A DNA stretch of 44,813 nucleotides, taken from NCBI RefSeq assembly GCF_002088975.1, contig NZ_NCST01000068.1:1-44813 (forward strand), read 5' to 3'. The notes beneath the pieces were generated by a model. It did no database searches and was not told where the DNA came from. It worked only from the letters and a program-made list of their open reading frames with translations. How positions within the stretch are numbered: position 1 is the first letter of the stretch; the number at the start of each line of letters is the position of its first letter. This document shows positions 7,030-15,227 of this stretch, one piece after another. This DNA comes from Henriciella aquimarina. Lineage in GTDB: Bacteria > Pseudomonadota > Alphaproteobacteria > Caulobacterales > Hyphomonadaceae. A program made the translations under genes and the position numbers.

Positions 7030-9117
7030 CTATTCGGCCTCGCCCGCCTCGCTTTCGCTCTCATCCGTCTTGACCGGATCGTATTTCTCGAACCAGCCCA
7101 TGATGTTGTCCGTCTTGGCGATGAGACGGCTCGGACGTCCGGCAATATAATGCGGCGAGCCCGGCACGCGGATGAGCGCGGTATCGATGCCGCGCAGCTT
7201 CAGCGCGGTATAGAACTGCTCGGCTTCCCAGGCCGGGGTGCGGTAGTCTTCCTCGCCGACCATGACAAGCGTCGGTGTTTCGACATTGCCGACCAGGCTG
7301 ATCGGGGAAAGCTCCCAATAGGCGTCCGGATTTTCCCACGGGTCCTCACGGATCCAGTGGCGCCAGACATAGGGTGCGATGTCGCCGGAGAGCGCCATGG
7401 TCAGCCAGTTGATGACCGGCTTGATGGTCGCGGCCGCGGCGAACCGGTCGGTCTTGCCGACGATCCAGGCGGTGAGAACGCCGCCGCCTGAGCCGCCGGT
7501 GACGAAGAGCCGCTCGGGATCGACGTAATTGCGCGAGACCATTTCATCGACGACGCTCATCAGGTCGTCATAGTCCTGGCTCGGATAGGCCTTGTCGATC
7601 AGCTGGGCGAATTCCTCGCCATAGCCGGTCGAGCCACGCGGATTGGCCCAGACGGTGACATAGCCTTCGGCGGCATAGCGCTGGATTTCGGCAGCGAAGA
7701 ACGGCCCGTACATGGAGAAGGGGCCGCCATGGATCTCGAGGATCATGGGATAGCTGCCATCGGCCTCGAAGCCGGGCGGCAGGGCGACCCAGGCCTCGAT
7801 CTCGCGCCCGTCATGGCTGGAGGAGACCTTGAATTCCTCGACCTTCGCCATGTCGAGATAAGGCAGGACATCGTCATTCAGCGAGGTCAGCACGCGGTTC
7901 TCGACGTTCCGGCCGGTCACGGCGACTTCCGAGGGCGTGTTCGGGGAGCCGGCCGTATAGGCAATGACCGGGCGGTTGGTCTGCGAGATCGAGAAGTCGG
8001 CCCCGGCATAGGGCCGGCCGATCGAGGTGCCGCCCAGCCCGGTCACGGCAATGGAGGATTTCCCGCCGGTCGTGATCTCGAAGAGGTCGATATTGCCGGC
8101 ATTCTCGCCTTGCACATACAGGCTGCGCCCGTTCGGGGCCCATTCGGTGTGGCCCATCGAGATGTCGAGGTCGGCGGCGATCTCGCGGACATTGGAGCCG
8201 TCGGCATCCATCAGGTAGAGATTGGCCTGCTCATAGGCGAGGACGTGATCGTCATAGCCGCGGAAGGCGATGGTCTTGCCGTCCGGGGAGACGACCGGTG
8301 ACTGGTCCGGGCCGTCGCGGCTGGTGAGGGCGCGCATGGAGAGGTCGGACAGTTCCAGCGCGTAGATCTCGCTCTCGACGGTGTCGATGTCACGGTCCTC
8401 GGCCTTGTTGCCGGTCACCAGCAGCGTGTCATCGTCGAGCCAGACCGGGTTGGACATGTCGGCTTCGCCATCGGTCAGCTGGCGGGGCGAGCCGCCGGAG
8501 GCCGACAGCACGAAGACCTGTTCGGTGCCATCCTCAAGATAGCCCTGGCCGTCGAAACGGAAGGTCAGATCGTCGATCACCTTGACCGGATCGTTCCACT
8601 CCGCGCCTTCCGGCTGGTCCGGCGGGGTGGCAAAGCTCGGCTTGTCGCCCGGCACGAACATGGAGACGGCGATCTTGCTGCCATCCGGCGACCAGGCCGC
8701 CCCGCGCGGGCCTTCCTCGAACTGGGCGAGCGAGAAGCTGTCGCCGCTGTCGAGATAGAGCAGGCGCAGCTCGGGCTTGCCATCCTTCACGGTGGAATAG
8801 AGAAGCTTGTCGCCCTCCGGGGACCAGACCGGCCCGCTGGCCGGAGGACCGCCGGTGACGAGGGGGCGCTGATCGCCCGATTTCACGTCGATGATCCAGA
8901 GGTCGCCGCGATCCTGGTCGCTGCGCTGGTCCATGGAATGGCGCACATAGACGATCTTGCTGCCGTCTGGAGAGATTTGCGGACTGGTCGCGTATTCCAG
9001 GTCGAAGACGCGCTCGGCGGTGAACTTGCGGCTGTCGTCTGTCTTGTCCTGGGCCAGGGCAGGCATGGCGAGCGCCAGCATGCAGGCGGCGGGTATCAGG
9101 TGTCGTTTCACGGGCAA
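7030..9117 (-). CDS. Secreted S9-family (prolyl oligopeptidase-like) serine peptidase
   Basis: A 695-residue protein with a signal peptide (1-23, cut after ALAQ). A beta-propeller made of TolB/WD-like blades follows (repeated SPDGSKI, SPEGDKL, SPDGKTI and APNGRSL motifs), then a C-terminal alpha/beta-hydrolase domain. The nucleophile elbow GGSGGG gives S543; D624 (GEEDYRTPAW) and H656 (GSPHYI) complete the triad. This matches dipeptidyl/acylaminoacyl-peptidase-type S9C enzymes, usual length about 650-700. It probably degrades oligopeptides in the periplasm. It ends with an acidic tail (SESEAGEAE). Single gene, downstream of the non-coding region 9118-9616. Confidence 0.93.
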   Translation of the reverse strand: MPVKRHLIPAACMLALAMPALAQDKTDDSRKFTAERVFDLEYATSPQISPDGSKIVYVRHSMDQRSDQDRGDLWIIDVKSGDQRPLVTGGPPASGPVWSPEGDKLLYSTVKDGKPELRLLYLDSGDSFSLAQFEEGPRGAAWSPDGSKIAVSMFVPGDKPSFATPPDQPEGAEWNDPVKVIDDLTFRFDGQGYLEDGTEQVFVLSASGGSPRQLTDGEADMSNPVWLDDDTLLVTGNKAEDRDIDTVESEIYALELSDLSMRALTSRDGPDQSPVVSPDGKTIAFRGYDDHVLAYEQANLYLMDADGSNVREIAADLDISMGHTEWAPNGRSLYVQGENAGNIDLFEITTGGKSSIAVTGLGGTSIGRPYAGADFSISQTNRPVIAYTAGSPNTPSEVAVTGRNVENRVLTSLNDDVLPYLDMAKVEEFKVSSSHDGREIEAWVALPPGFEADGSYPMILEIHGGPFSMYGPFFAAEIQRYAAEGYVTVWANPRGSTGYGEEFAQLIDKAYPSQDYDDLMSVVDEMVSRNYVDPERLFVTGGSGGGVLTAWIVGKTDRFAAAATIKPVINWLTMALSGDIAPYVWRHWIREDPWENPDAYWELSPISLVGNVETPTLVMVGEEDYRTPAWEAEQFYTALKLRGIDTALIRVPGSPHYIAGRPSRLIAKTDNIMGWFEKYDPVKTDESESEAGEAE

Positions 9118-9298
9118 GGCTCCCCTCCTTCTTCAGTTGCCGGGCACCATGCGCCCGCCAGCGGGGAGAGGCAAGACGGCGATCCGTAGCATTTGCGGGC
9201 GATGATCCCTCGCCATAACGGATTTCGAGCCTGTTCGCCCCCGTTTTTGTTCGGATTGCAGGCAATTGTGCCCAATTGCCGGGACATCGCAGCGATCA

Positions 9299-9327
9299 CT
9301 GACATAATTTATCGTGACTGCTATATG
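9299..9327 (+). promoter_or_regulatory. Sigma70-like promoter of the candidate small RNA
   Basis: CTGACA (9299-9304) and TATATG (9322-9327) are separated by 17 bp, five and four matches to the housekeeping consensus. The predicted start is near 9334, immediately before the first hairpin of the candidate RNA. Confidence 0.55.
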
Positions 9328-9333
9328 GATCCT

Positions 9334-9475
9334 TGACGAAAGCCCTCCCCATTCAAAGATATGGAGCGACTGGCTTTCAGCATCCTCCCAGACTTGAAGC
9401 CGGTTTCTGCCCACCCCGATACGGGGTGAAGGTAGAGCTTTATAGCGGGGTCTTTCATGGCCCCGCTATTTTTTT
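9334..9475 (+). ncRNA. Candidate small RNA or long leader, unknown family
   Basis: Region 9118-9616 has no convincing gene. Within it a promoter is followed by hairpin 1 (GAAAGCC 9338-9344 with GGCTTTC 9372-9378, and an inner CTCC/GGAG pair), a short hairpin ACCCCGATACGGGGT (9412-9426), and an intrinsic terminator ending in seven T. Two C/U-rich stretches, CCTCCCC (9344-9350) and CCTCCC (9384-9389), look like anti-Shine-Dalgarno segments common in alphaproteobacterial trans-acting small RNAs. It could alternatively be an attenuator for the gene at 9617, which lies 140 nt further on. I do not recognise a known riboswitch, 6S RNA or SRP RNA. Confidence 0.55.
9442..9475 (+). terminator. Rho-independent terminator
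   Basis: ATAGCGGGG/CCCCGCTAT (9442-9450/9461-9469) forms a 9-bp stem with a 10-nt loop, followed by TTTTTTT. No protein gene ends just upstream on this strand, which is the main reason to propose a non-coding transcript. Confidence 0.85.
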
Positions 9476-9616
9476 GCCTTCCTCAGCGGCAATGACGCTC
9501 CATTTCTTGTCATCAGCCCCATGCATAGGGCGCCAGACGGTTCCGCCTCTTGGCTTTGCAAACACTATGGCCGGTAGTTTCATGATCCGTAGTTTCGACA
9601 GATGGAGCCCCTTCGC

Positions 9617-10339
9617 ATGACACGCCTGCTCGCCGCCTTCCGCTCCATCGCGCTCGCGTTTGCGCTTGCTTCCGGTCCATCGCTGGCCAGTGGGCAGGCG
9701 GCCGCGCCCCCTTCCCAATCTCCTTCAAAGACAAAGACGCTGGCCATCGTGCTTTTCCCGAAATTCGAGACGCTCGATGTCTTCGGGCCTGTGGAGATGT
9801 GGGGCCGTCTCGACGATTATGAGATCGTCACGGTTTCAGAGCATGGGGGCACGGTCATGTCGGCCCAGGGCATAGAGACCGTCACCCGCTATTCGTTCGA
9901 GACTGCGCCGCAGTTCGACATCATCATGATCCCGGGCGGCATGGGCACCCGCACGGAAGTGAACAATCCCGCCATGCTCGACTTCCTGCGCTCGCAAGAC
10001 GAGGGGACCGAGTTCACCACGTCGGTCTGCACAGGCTCTGCCGTACTCGCCAAGGCGGGCCTGCTCGATGGACGCAAGGCGACATCCAACAAGATGGCGT
10101 GGACATTCGCGACGAGCCAGGATGACGATGTCATATGGCAGGGCGAGGCCCGCTGGGTCGTGGATGGAAAGTACATCACCTCATCGGGGATTTCGGCAGG
10201 CATCGACATGGCGATCGGGCTCGTCGAGATGATCGAGGGCCGCGAGAAGGCCGAGAATGTCGCCCGCGTCGCCGAGTATGACTGGAATGACGATCCGTCG
10301 AACGATCCCTTCGCCGTAGACGCGCTCGCCACGCACTAG
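9617..10339 (+). CDS. Exported DJ-1/PfpI-like protein
   Basis: A 240-residue protein with a signal peptide (MTRLLAAFRSIALAFALASG…), then a GATase1-like DJ-1 domain: KTLAIVLFPKFETLDVFGP at the start, IPGGMGTR in the middle and the nucleophile elbow SVCTGSA with C138. TSSGISAGIDMA marks the late helix, as in isonitrile-hydratase-like or AraC-associated DJ-1 domains. The signal peptide implies a periplasmic location, unusual for the fold. ATG at 9617 is chosen over 9602 because GGAG lies 9 bp upstream. Enzymatic activity is not predictable. Confidence 0.85.
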   Translation: MTRLLAAFRSIALAFALASGPSLASGQAAAPPSQSPSKTKTLAIVLFPKFETLDVFGPVEMWGRLDDYEIVTVSEHGGTVMSAQGIETVTRYSFETAPQFDIIMIPGGMGTRTEVNNPAMLDFLRSQDEGTEFTTSVCTGSAVLAKAGLLDGRKATSNKMAWTFATSQDDDVIWQGEARWVVDGKYITSSGISAGIDMAIGLVEMIEGREKAENVARVAEYDWNDDPSNDPFAVDALATH

Positions 10340-10523
10340 GCGCGTGCCCTCGCGCGCTCATGTGACCGGGGCGGACAAGCCCCTCCGCCCTGGCGAAACC
10401 TTCCCAATCTCGCCGCGTTTGTGTGCCAGACCGGCCGCGTGGCAAAGACGTGTTTGGTAAACGGACGGCCTGCGCTACAAAGTTGGCGGACGGGCCGGCA
10501 ACGGCCAGCGGAGAGGGAGCGCA

Positions 10524-11225
10524 ATGGGATTGATCTGGTGGATCCTGCCCGCACTGGCCGGTGTTATCGGCCTGATGCTGACCTTTGCCGGCATGGGCCG
10601 GCTGATGAAGCTGCGCGTGGCCGCCGGTGGCCTGCGCTTTCTCTTCGGCATCGGGTTTCTGGGCGCGGCCGGGGTCGGCACTTTTGCCGGGCTGAACCTG
10701 CAGACCTATAAGCGCCTGACCTATGAACGCCCCGTCGCACAGGTGACCTTCGATGCCGTGGCCGGCGAGGCAAATGCCTATCGCGTCCGCGTGCTGCTGG
10801 CCGAAGGCGATGCGGTGACCTGTTTTGTCGAGGATGGCAGCGAGGAAGACTGCATCCTGCGCGGCGACGAATTCTCGATGGGCGCCCGCGTCATCACCTT
10901 CAAGCCGATGGCCAACATGCTCGGCTATGACAGCGTCTACCGGCTGGACTACATGGAAGGCCGCGAAAGCCGCCGCTACAATACCGCAACGATCAGCGAG
11001 GCGACGAGCAACGGCCTGGCGCTCTCGAAGAATCCGGGCCTTGATGTCTATGCGCTGGCGGAAGAGCAGGGCTCGACCTTCGGCATGGAGGGCACGCAGT
11101 TCGGCTCGGCGGTCTATGCCCCGATGGGCGATGGCTTGTCTTATGATGTCGCCCTGACGCAGGATGCCCTTGTGCTGAAGCCGGGCAATGAGGCAGCGCG
11201 GCGCGCACTGAACCGGGAGAACTGA
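10524..11225 (+). CDS. Two-TM membrane protein, unknown function
   Basis: A 233-residue protein with hydrophobic segments near 3-24 and 35-58, followed by a soluble domain of about 170 residues rich in short beta-strand patterns. It has two cysteines close together (CFVEDGSEEDC). I do not recognise a characterised family. GGGAG precedes the ATG. It is the first gene of a tight operon with the methyltransferase (5 bp gap) and the DUF3445 gene, suggesting a shared role, but no specific function can be named. Confidence 0.75.
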   Translation: MGLIWWILPALAGVIGLMLTFAGMGRLMKLRVAAGGLRFLFGIGFLGAAGVGTFAGLNLQTYKRLTYERPVAQVTFDAVAGEANAYRVRVLLAEGDAVTCFVEDGSEEDCILRGDEFSMGARVITFKPMANMLGYDSVYRLDYMEGRESRRYNTATISEATSNGLALSKNPGLDVYALAEEQGSTFGMEGTQFGSAVYAPMGDGLSYDVALTQDALVLKPGNEAARRALNREN

Positions 11226-11230
11226 CGACA

Positions 11231-11857
11231 ATGGGCCTGTGGGAGAAATACGTCGTTCCGCCGCTTGTCTCCTGCGCCTGTTCGACCAAGCCCATCATGA
11301 AGCAGCGCGCCAAGGTCGTGCCGCGCGCCCGGGGAAAAGTGCTGGAACTCGGCTGCGGGTCGGGCACGAATTTCGATTATTACAGCCAGCAGGATGTCGA
11401 GCGACTCTACGCGCTGGAGCCCTCCGGCGGCATGATCAAGCGCGCGCAGAAGAAAGCCGAAGCGCTGGGATGGCGCGACCGGATCGAGTTCATGGAAGCC
11501 GGCGCCGAGGCCGTCCCGCTCGAGGACAACTCTATCGACACCGTCATCATTACCTTCGTTCTCTGTACCATCCCCGACTGGGAAGGCGCGCTCAGCGAGG
11601 CCCGCCGCGTCCTGAAGCCAGGGGGCGAAGTTCTGTTTTCCGAGCATGGCCTGGCGCCCGATGAGGGCATCGCCAAATGGCAGCGCCGCATCGAACCGGT
11701 CTGGAAACCGCTCGCCGGGGGCTGTCACCTGACCCGCGATACTGGCCAGATGCTGACCGGCGCGGGCTTTGCGCTTGAAGGCATGGAGACGATGTATCTG
11801 CCGAAGACGCCGAAGATTGCCGGCTTTGTCTGCTGGGGAGCCGCCCGTGTCGCCTAG
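11231..11857 (+). CDS. Class I SAM-dependent methyltransferase (Methyltransf_11)
   Basis: A 208-residue Rossmann methyltransferase. Motif I is VLELGCGSGTNF (37-48), the acidic residue of motif II is in LYALEPSGGM, then motif III GAEAVPLEDNSIDTV and motif IV region RVLKPGGEVLFSEHG. The pattern is that of the UbiE/METTL7-type family. A soluble protein with several N-terminal cysteines (SCAC). It lies between a membrane protein and a DUF3445 gene, whose start overlaps its end by 11 bp. Substrate unknown; a lipid or small amine are both possible. Confidence 0.9.
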   Translation: MGLWEKYVVPPLVSCACSTKPIMKQRAKVVPRARGKVLELGCGSGTNFDYYSQQDVERLYALEPSGGMIKRAQKKAEALGWRDRIEFMEAGAEAVPLEDNSIDTVIITFVLCTIPDWEGALSEARRVLKPGGEVLFSEHGLAPDEGIAKWQRRIEPVWKPLAGGCHLTRDTGQMLTGAGFALEGMETMYLPKTPKIAGFVCWGAARVA

Positions 11858-12659
11858 ACAGCCGCCCTATCTGCCTTTCCTGCAGGGGCCGCCCCGGATC
11901 GCGCCCGGCCTGAAGCCGATTCCAGAAAGCCGCTGGCTGCTGCCGGACACCGAGAAGGACACCTGGCTGCCCGGTAAGCGGATCGTCATGGCCACACGCC
12001 CGCACGATACGGTGCTTGGCGAGACCGACGGCGAGCCGGCACGCGAACTCCTTTCGATGATCGGCGAGGCGATCGGCCGGTCGCCGCATCACAGCTGGGA
12101 GAATGCCGTCGAGGCGGCCGCGTCGCTGGTGTCCGACGATCTCTGCCTGTTGGAGCGCGATACCGATGGCGCCTGGGTTCTTACCGCGGCGGCCGTGGCG
12201 GCACCGACCTACTGGTGGCCGGAAGACCAGATCGGCCTGGCGCTCGACAGCCTGCATCACCCGGTCCCGGGCGGGGACCCGGAGCTTGCCACGCGCATCA
12301 ACCGCATCTTTGACGGCCTGCAGCCCGACCGCGTGCTTGAACGCTTCAACTGGACGATCCAGCCCGAAGGCACGCGCTATACGCCCGAACGCCCCAGCCC
12401 GGAGGGCATGACGCCGGAGCAGCTCTTCCTGCGCGTCGAACGCCAGACCCTCCGCAAGCTGCCGGAAACCGGCGCCATCTGCTTTACCATCCGGGTCTGC
12501 ATGGACCCGCTTATGCCGATCCTCGCCGATCCCGATATTCGTGAGACCTTCGAGGATGCCTGGATCGGCGCGGCCCCAGAGGTGCGCGCCTATAAGGGCT
12601 GGGATGCGCTCGAGCCCCTGGTGCGCCAGGCCTGCCGGCAATCGGCGGGGGCCTCCTAG
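11847..12659 (+). CDS. DUF3445 / heme-dependent oxidative N-demethylase-like protein
   Basis: A 270-residue protein. GTG at 11847 is taken as start because GGGGAG lies about 6 bp upstream and conserved sequence begins at once (PRQPPYLPFLQGPPRIAPGL). Family signatures are SLVSDDLCLLE, PTYWWPEDQIGL with the following LDSLHHPVPG, and the RVERQTLRKLPETGAICFTIR segment. DUF3445 proteins include heme enzymes that oxidatively N-demethylate secondary amines. Co-occurrence with a methyltransferase in one operon is suggestive only. Any ATG start further upstream would lie deep in the methyltransferase gene. Confidence 0.85.
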   Translation: MSPRQPPYLPFLQGPPRIAPGLKPIPESRWLLPDTEKDTWLPGKRIVMATRPHDTVLGETDGEPARELLSMIGEAIGRSPHHSWENAVEAAASLVSDDLCLLERDTDGAWVLTAAAVAAPTYWWPEDQIGLALDSLHHPVPGGDPELATRINRIFDGLQPDRVLERFNWTIQPEGTRYTPERPSPEGMTPEQLFLRVERQTLRKLPETGAICFTIRVCMDPLMPILADPDIRETFEDAWIGAAPEVRAYKGWDALEPLVRQACRQSAGAS

Positions 12660-12717
12660 TCGAAATCTCTCCGAACTGCTTTATGTGAGGGCGGAAAGAC
12701 GATTCGACGGAGGTTTC

Positions 12718-13155
12718 ATGGCGTACTGGCTGTTCAAGTCCGAACCGTTCAAATGGGGCTGGGATGCCCAGAAGAAGGCGGGCAAGAAAGGCACCGAGTG
12801 GGACGGGGTTCGCAACTATCAGGCGCGCAATTTCATGCGCGACATGAAGAAGGGCGATCTCGGCTTTTTCTACCACTCCAACAAGGGGCTGGAAGTCGTT
12901 GGGATTGTAGAGATTTGTGCCGAAAGCCACCCCGACTCCACCACCGATGACGAGCGCTGGGATTGCGTCGATATCCGCGCGGTGACAGACATGCCCGAGC
13001 CGGTGACACTCAAGGATGTGAAGGCCAATGAAAAACTGGCCGACATGGCGCTGGTGACCTCGTTCCGCCTGTCGGTGCAGCCGGTCAAGGAAGACGAGTG
13101 GATGGAAGTCTGCCGTATGGGCGGGATGAATGGTAAGACGCTGAAGCCGCTATAA
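12718..13155 (+). CDS. EVE-domain protein
   Basis: A 145-residue protein that is entirely an EVE domain, beginning MAYWLFKSEPFKWGWD. It contains WDGVRNYQARNFMRDMKKGDLGFFYHSN and the central VVGIVEI strand, and is close to the THYN1 type. EVE domains are PUA-like and bind modified bases (for example 5-methylcytosine) in DNA or RNA. GGAGG sits 4 bp before the ATG. It is a compact stand-alone gene 9 bp from the convergent MarR-GNAT gene. Confidence 0.93.
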   Translation: MAYWLFKSEPFKWGWDAQKKAGKKGTEWDGVRNYQARNFMRDMKKGDLGFFYHSNKGLEVVGIVEICAESHPDSTTDDERWDCVDIRAVTDMPEPVTLKDVKANEKLADMALVTSFRLSVQPVKEDEWMEVCRMGGMNGKTLKPL

Positions 13156-13163
13156 GGGCGGGC

Positions 13164-14138
13164 TCAGGCCGTCAGGTCATAGGTCATGGCGACATTGGCC
13201 CGTTCATAGCGTCCGCCATAGCGGGCCAACAGGCCGGCATCATGGGTAAAGCCCGCCTTCTCATAGAGGTGGATCGCGGCTTCGCACTTCTTGTTGGTCA
13301 GCAGGAACAGCTCGTCGATGCCGAGGCCCGGTGCGCGGTTCAGGATTTCCCGGAGCAGGAATTCCCCGGCCTTGCGGCCTCGTGCCGAGGCGCGCACGCC
13401 CATCTTGGTCAGCTCGAAACTGCCATCCCCCACCGGCATCAGCGCGCAGGTGCCAATGATGCCGAGGGTCTCATCCTTCACGAAGAGGATGATGCCACCC
13501 TTGTCGATGATGTTGCCTTTCGGGTCTTCCATCAGCAGCAGGTCATTGTCTTCGAGCGAGAACATGCCCTCGACCCATTCGCGCGTGATCTCGTAGAAAT
13601 CCCGGGCGAGGCTGTCGTCATAGCCGACGATCGACAGGCCGGGCATGCTGTGCCTGTTGTAGCTTGCGACAATGCGGTCATAGAGCGAGGTCTCGTTCAT
13701 GGCGGTCTCCATCCGGTGCAGCAGGGTCAGAACATCGCCATCGGGCCCGGCGCAGATCTCGCGCGCAGCCGCCTCGATATGCGGCCAGATTTCCTGTCGC
13801 ATACGGGCGACGGCGGCCTTGCCGTCAGCGGTCAGGCTGATGCTTTTCGCCCGGCGGTCGCCATCGACCGGGCTCAGCTCGGTAAAGCCCTGTTCCTTCA
13901 GGCTGTTATGGATGCGGGTGACACCGGGCTGGCTGGCCTGTAGCCGTTCCACCGCTTCCCCGACTGTCATCGGGCCATACCGGTCCAGCGCGACAAGCAG
14001 GGAAAACTGGCTCGGCTGCATGGGATAGCCAAGCGCCTGGTGGGCGCGCCCGGCATCGGCCTGCATGCGTTCGGCAAGCCGCTTCAACCGGCTGCCGAGA
14101 GCGAGGTGTCCGCTCATTTCGAGGATGTCGCTGTCCAT
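13164..14138 (-). CDS. MarR-type regulator fused to GNAT acetyltransferase
   Basis: A 324-residue fusion. Residues about 10-145 are a MarR winged helix (PSQFSLLVALDRYGPMTVGE, then a recognition helix region RLQASQPGVTRIHNSL and wing SPVDGDRRAKSISLT). Residues about 165-320 are a GNAT domain with acetyl-CoA loop VRASARGRKAGEFLL and terminal AAIHLYEKAGF. Such fusions occur in many bacteria and are annotated as bifunctional regulators. AGGGAG precedes ATG 14138. Longer frames would run through the palindromic operator at 14155-14174, so autorepression is likely. Target acceptor unknown. Confidence 0.9.
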   Translation of the reverse strand: MDSDILEMSGHLALGSRLKRLAERMQADAGRAHQALGYPMQPSQFSLLVALDRYGPMTVGEAVERLQASQPGVTRIHNSLKEQGFTELSPVDGDRRAKSISLTADGKAAVARMRQEIWPHIEAAAREICAGPDGDVLTLLHRMETAMNETSLYDRIVASYNRHSMPGLSIVGYDDSLARDFYEITREWVEGMFSLEDNDLLLMEDPKGNIIDKGGIILFVKDETLGIIGTCALMPVGDGSFELTKMGVRASARGRKAGEFLLREILNRAPGLGIDELFLLTNKKCEAAIHLYEKAGFTHDAGLLARYGGRYERANVAMTYDLTA

Positions 14139-14154
14139 GCACGGCTCCCTTCCA

Positions 14155-14174
14155 AACATGTTATATAACATGTT
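14155..14174 (-). promoter_or_regulatory. Perfect 20-bp palindromic operator for the MarR-GNAT gene
   Basis: AACATGTTATATAACATGTT is a perfect 20-bp palindrome centred 26 bp before the start codon, in the size and symmetry range of MarR sites. It also contains TATAAC-like promoter sequence, so a bound dimer would block RNA polymerase. Confidence 0.75.
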
Positions 14175-14232
14175 ATGTTTGTGAGGTGTCAAGAGGGCGC
14201 GCCTGGGGCGATCTGACGATTGGGAAAGGTGT

Positions 14233-14763
14233 CTAGCCGCGCACGCCGTCTTCGAAACTGGCCAGCGCCCATTCCGCGAAGGTGGCGAGATTGCCACCGG
14301 TAAACAGGAAGGCCCCGACGCCAGCGGCACGCGCGGCCTCCATGTCGGTCTGCTTGTCGCCGATCAGGAAGCTCTGCTCGCGGTTGACCGGGAAGTCGGC
14401 CATGGCCTGCAGCAGCATGCCGGGGCCGGGCTTGCGGTCGATGCTCTCCCGGCGATAGCGCGCGATCTCGCCGGCTTCGTGCCAGGGCGCATAATAGAAG
14501 TGGTCGATGGCGGTGCCGGCCTTTTCGAGCTCTTCGGCCATATGCGCGTGCAGCGTCTGCATGTCCTCTTCGGTGTAGAGCCCGCGGGCGATGCCGGACT
14601 GGTTGGTCACGACGAAGACGAACCAGCCGCGGCGCTTGAAATTCGCGACGCAATCAATGGCGCCCTCGATCCATTCGAAGTCCTCGACACGGCTGACATA
14701 GCCGCGGTCGACGTTCAGCACGCCATCGCGGTCAAGGAAGAGAGCAGGTCGTCGGGTGGTCAT
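14233..14763 (-). CDS. HAD-IIIA phosphatase, GmhB/HisB-like
   Basis: A 176-residue HAD phosphatase. Motif I is FLDRDGVLN with D11 (nucleophile) and D13, motif II TNQSGIARG, motif III lysine in DRKPGPGM, and motif IV IGDKQTDMEAA. This matches D-glycero-D-manno-heptose-1,7-bisphosphate 7-phosphatase (LPS heptose pathway) and histidinol-phosphatase HisB-N. The stretch before the KPGPG motif lacks the zinc-binding cysteines of E. coli GmhB. ATG 14763 follows GGGGA. An extension to 14808 is possible but the domain starts at the chosen Met. It lies downstream of the MarR-GNAT gene on the same strand only in reading direction, with its own promoter region. Confidence 0.82.
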   Translation of the reverse strand: MTTRRPALFLDRDGVLNVDRGYVSRVEDFEWIEGAIDCVANFKRRGWFVFVVTNQSGIARGLYTEEDMQTLHAHMAEELEKAGTAIDHFYYAPWHEAGEIARYRRESIDRKPGPGMLLQAMADFPVNREQSFLIGDKQTDMEAARAAGVGAFLFTGGNLATFAEWALASFEDGVRG

Positions 14764-14894
14764 CGTCCCCGTCTTTAGACGAGACTTTGCCAGCCGACCA
14801 GAGACCAAGTTTTACTGGAAAAACATGCGGAATTCGATTTTTCTGGGTCCTGGAGGCAAAGAAAACAAACAGCCTCCGGACTGGGAGGAAAACC

Positions 14895-15164
14895 ATGGAA
14901 CAGTATCTACCACTCATCCTGAGTGCCATTGGCGGCGGCGTGCTCGGCCCCGTCATCTCGAAAATCTTCGGGGGCAGCGGTACGGGCGGTGTCATTGGCG
15001 GGATCGTCGGCGGCCTGGGCGGACATTATGGCGCAGATGCCGCCGGCCTCGGAGACCTGCTCGGTGCCGGTATCATGAGCCATATCCAGGACCTGTTGGA
15101 AGGCGGCGTCGGCGGCGCCATCCTTGGCGTGATTGCCGGCATGGCGACCAAGAAGGGTGCCTGA
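14895..15164 (+). CDS. Small Gly/Ala-rich membrane-associated protein
   Basis: An 89-residue protein starting MEQYLPLILSAIGGG after GGGAGG 5 bp upstream. It has repeated glycine-zipper-like stretches (GGSGTGGVIGGIVGGLGGHYG and, near the end, GGVGGAILGVIAGMA). Similar proteins are found as small hypotheticals next to DNA-unrelated genes in this lineage style; function unknown. Glycine zippers often insert in or associate with membranes. It ends 16 bp before a strong terminator, so it is a monocistronic small gene. Confidence 0.75.
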   Translation: MEQYLPLILSAIGGGVLGPVISKIFGGSGTGGVIGGIVGGLGGHYGADAAGLGDLLGAGIMSHIQDLLEGGVGGAILGVIAGMATKKGA

Positions 15165-15180
15165 GGACATCTCATCTGCG

Positions 15181-15217
15181 AAAAGGGGCAGGGCCGTCTG
15201 AGGCTCTGCCCTTTTTT
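15181..15217 (+). terminator. Bidirectional intrinsic terminator
   Basis: A 15-bp stem (15181-15195/15202-15216, two G-T pairs) with a 6-nt loop. It ends in TTTTTT on the plus strand and begins with AAAA, so it can serve both the Gly-rich small gene and the convergent MFS gene. Confidence 0.88.
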
Positions 15218-15227
15218 GGATGGCGGC

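Noticed and set aside
9334-9475. Known riboswitch, 6S RNA or SRP RNA
   Set aside because: No recognisable aptamer core, rod-like 6S bubble or SRP GGAA tetraloop motif; kept only as an unknown small RNA candidate.
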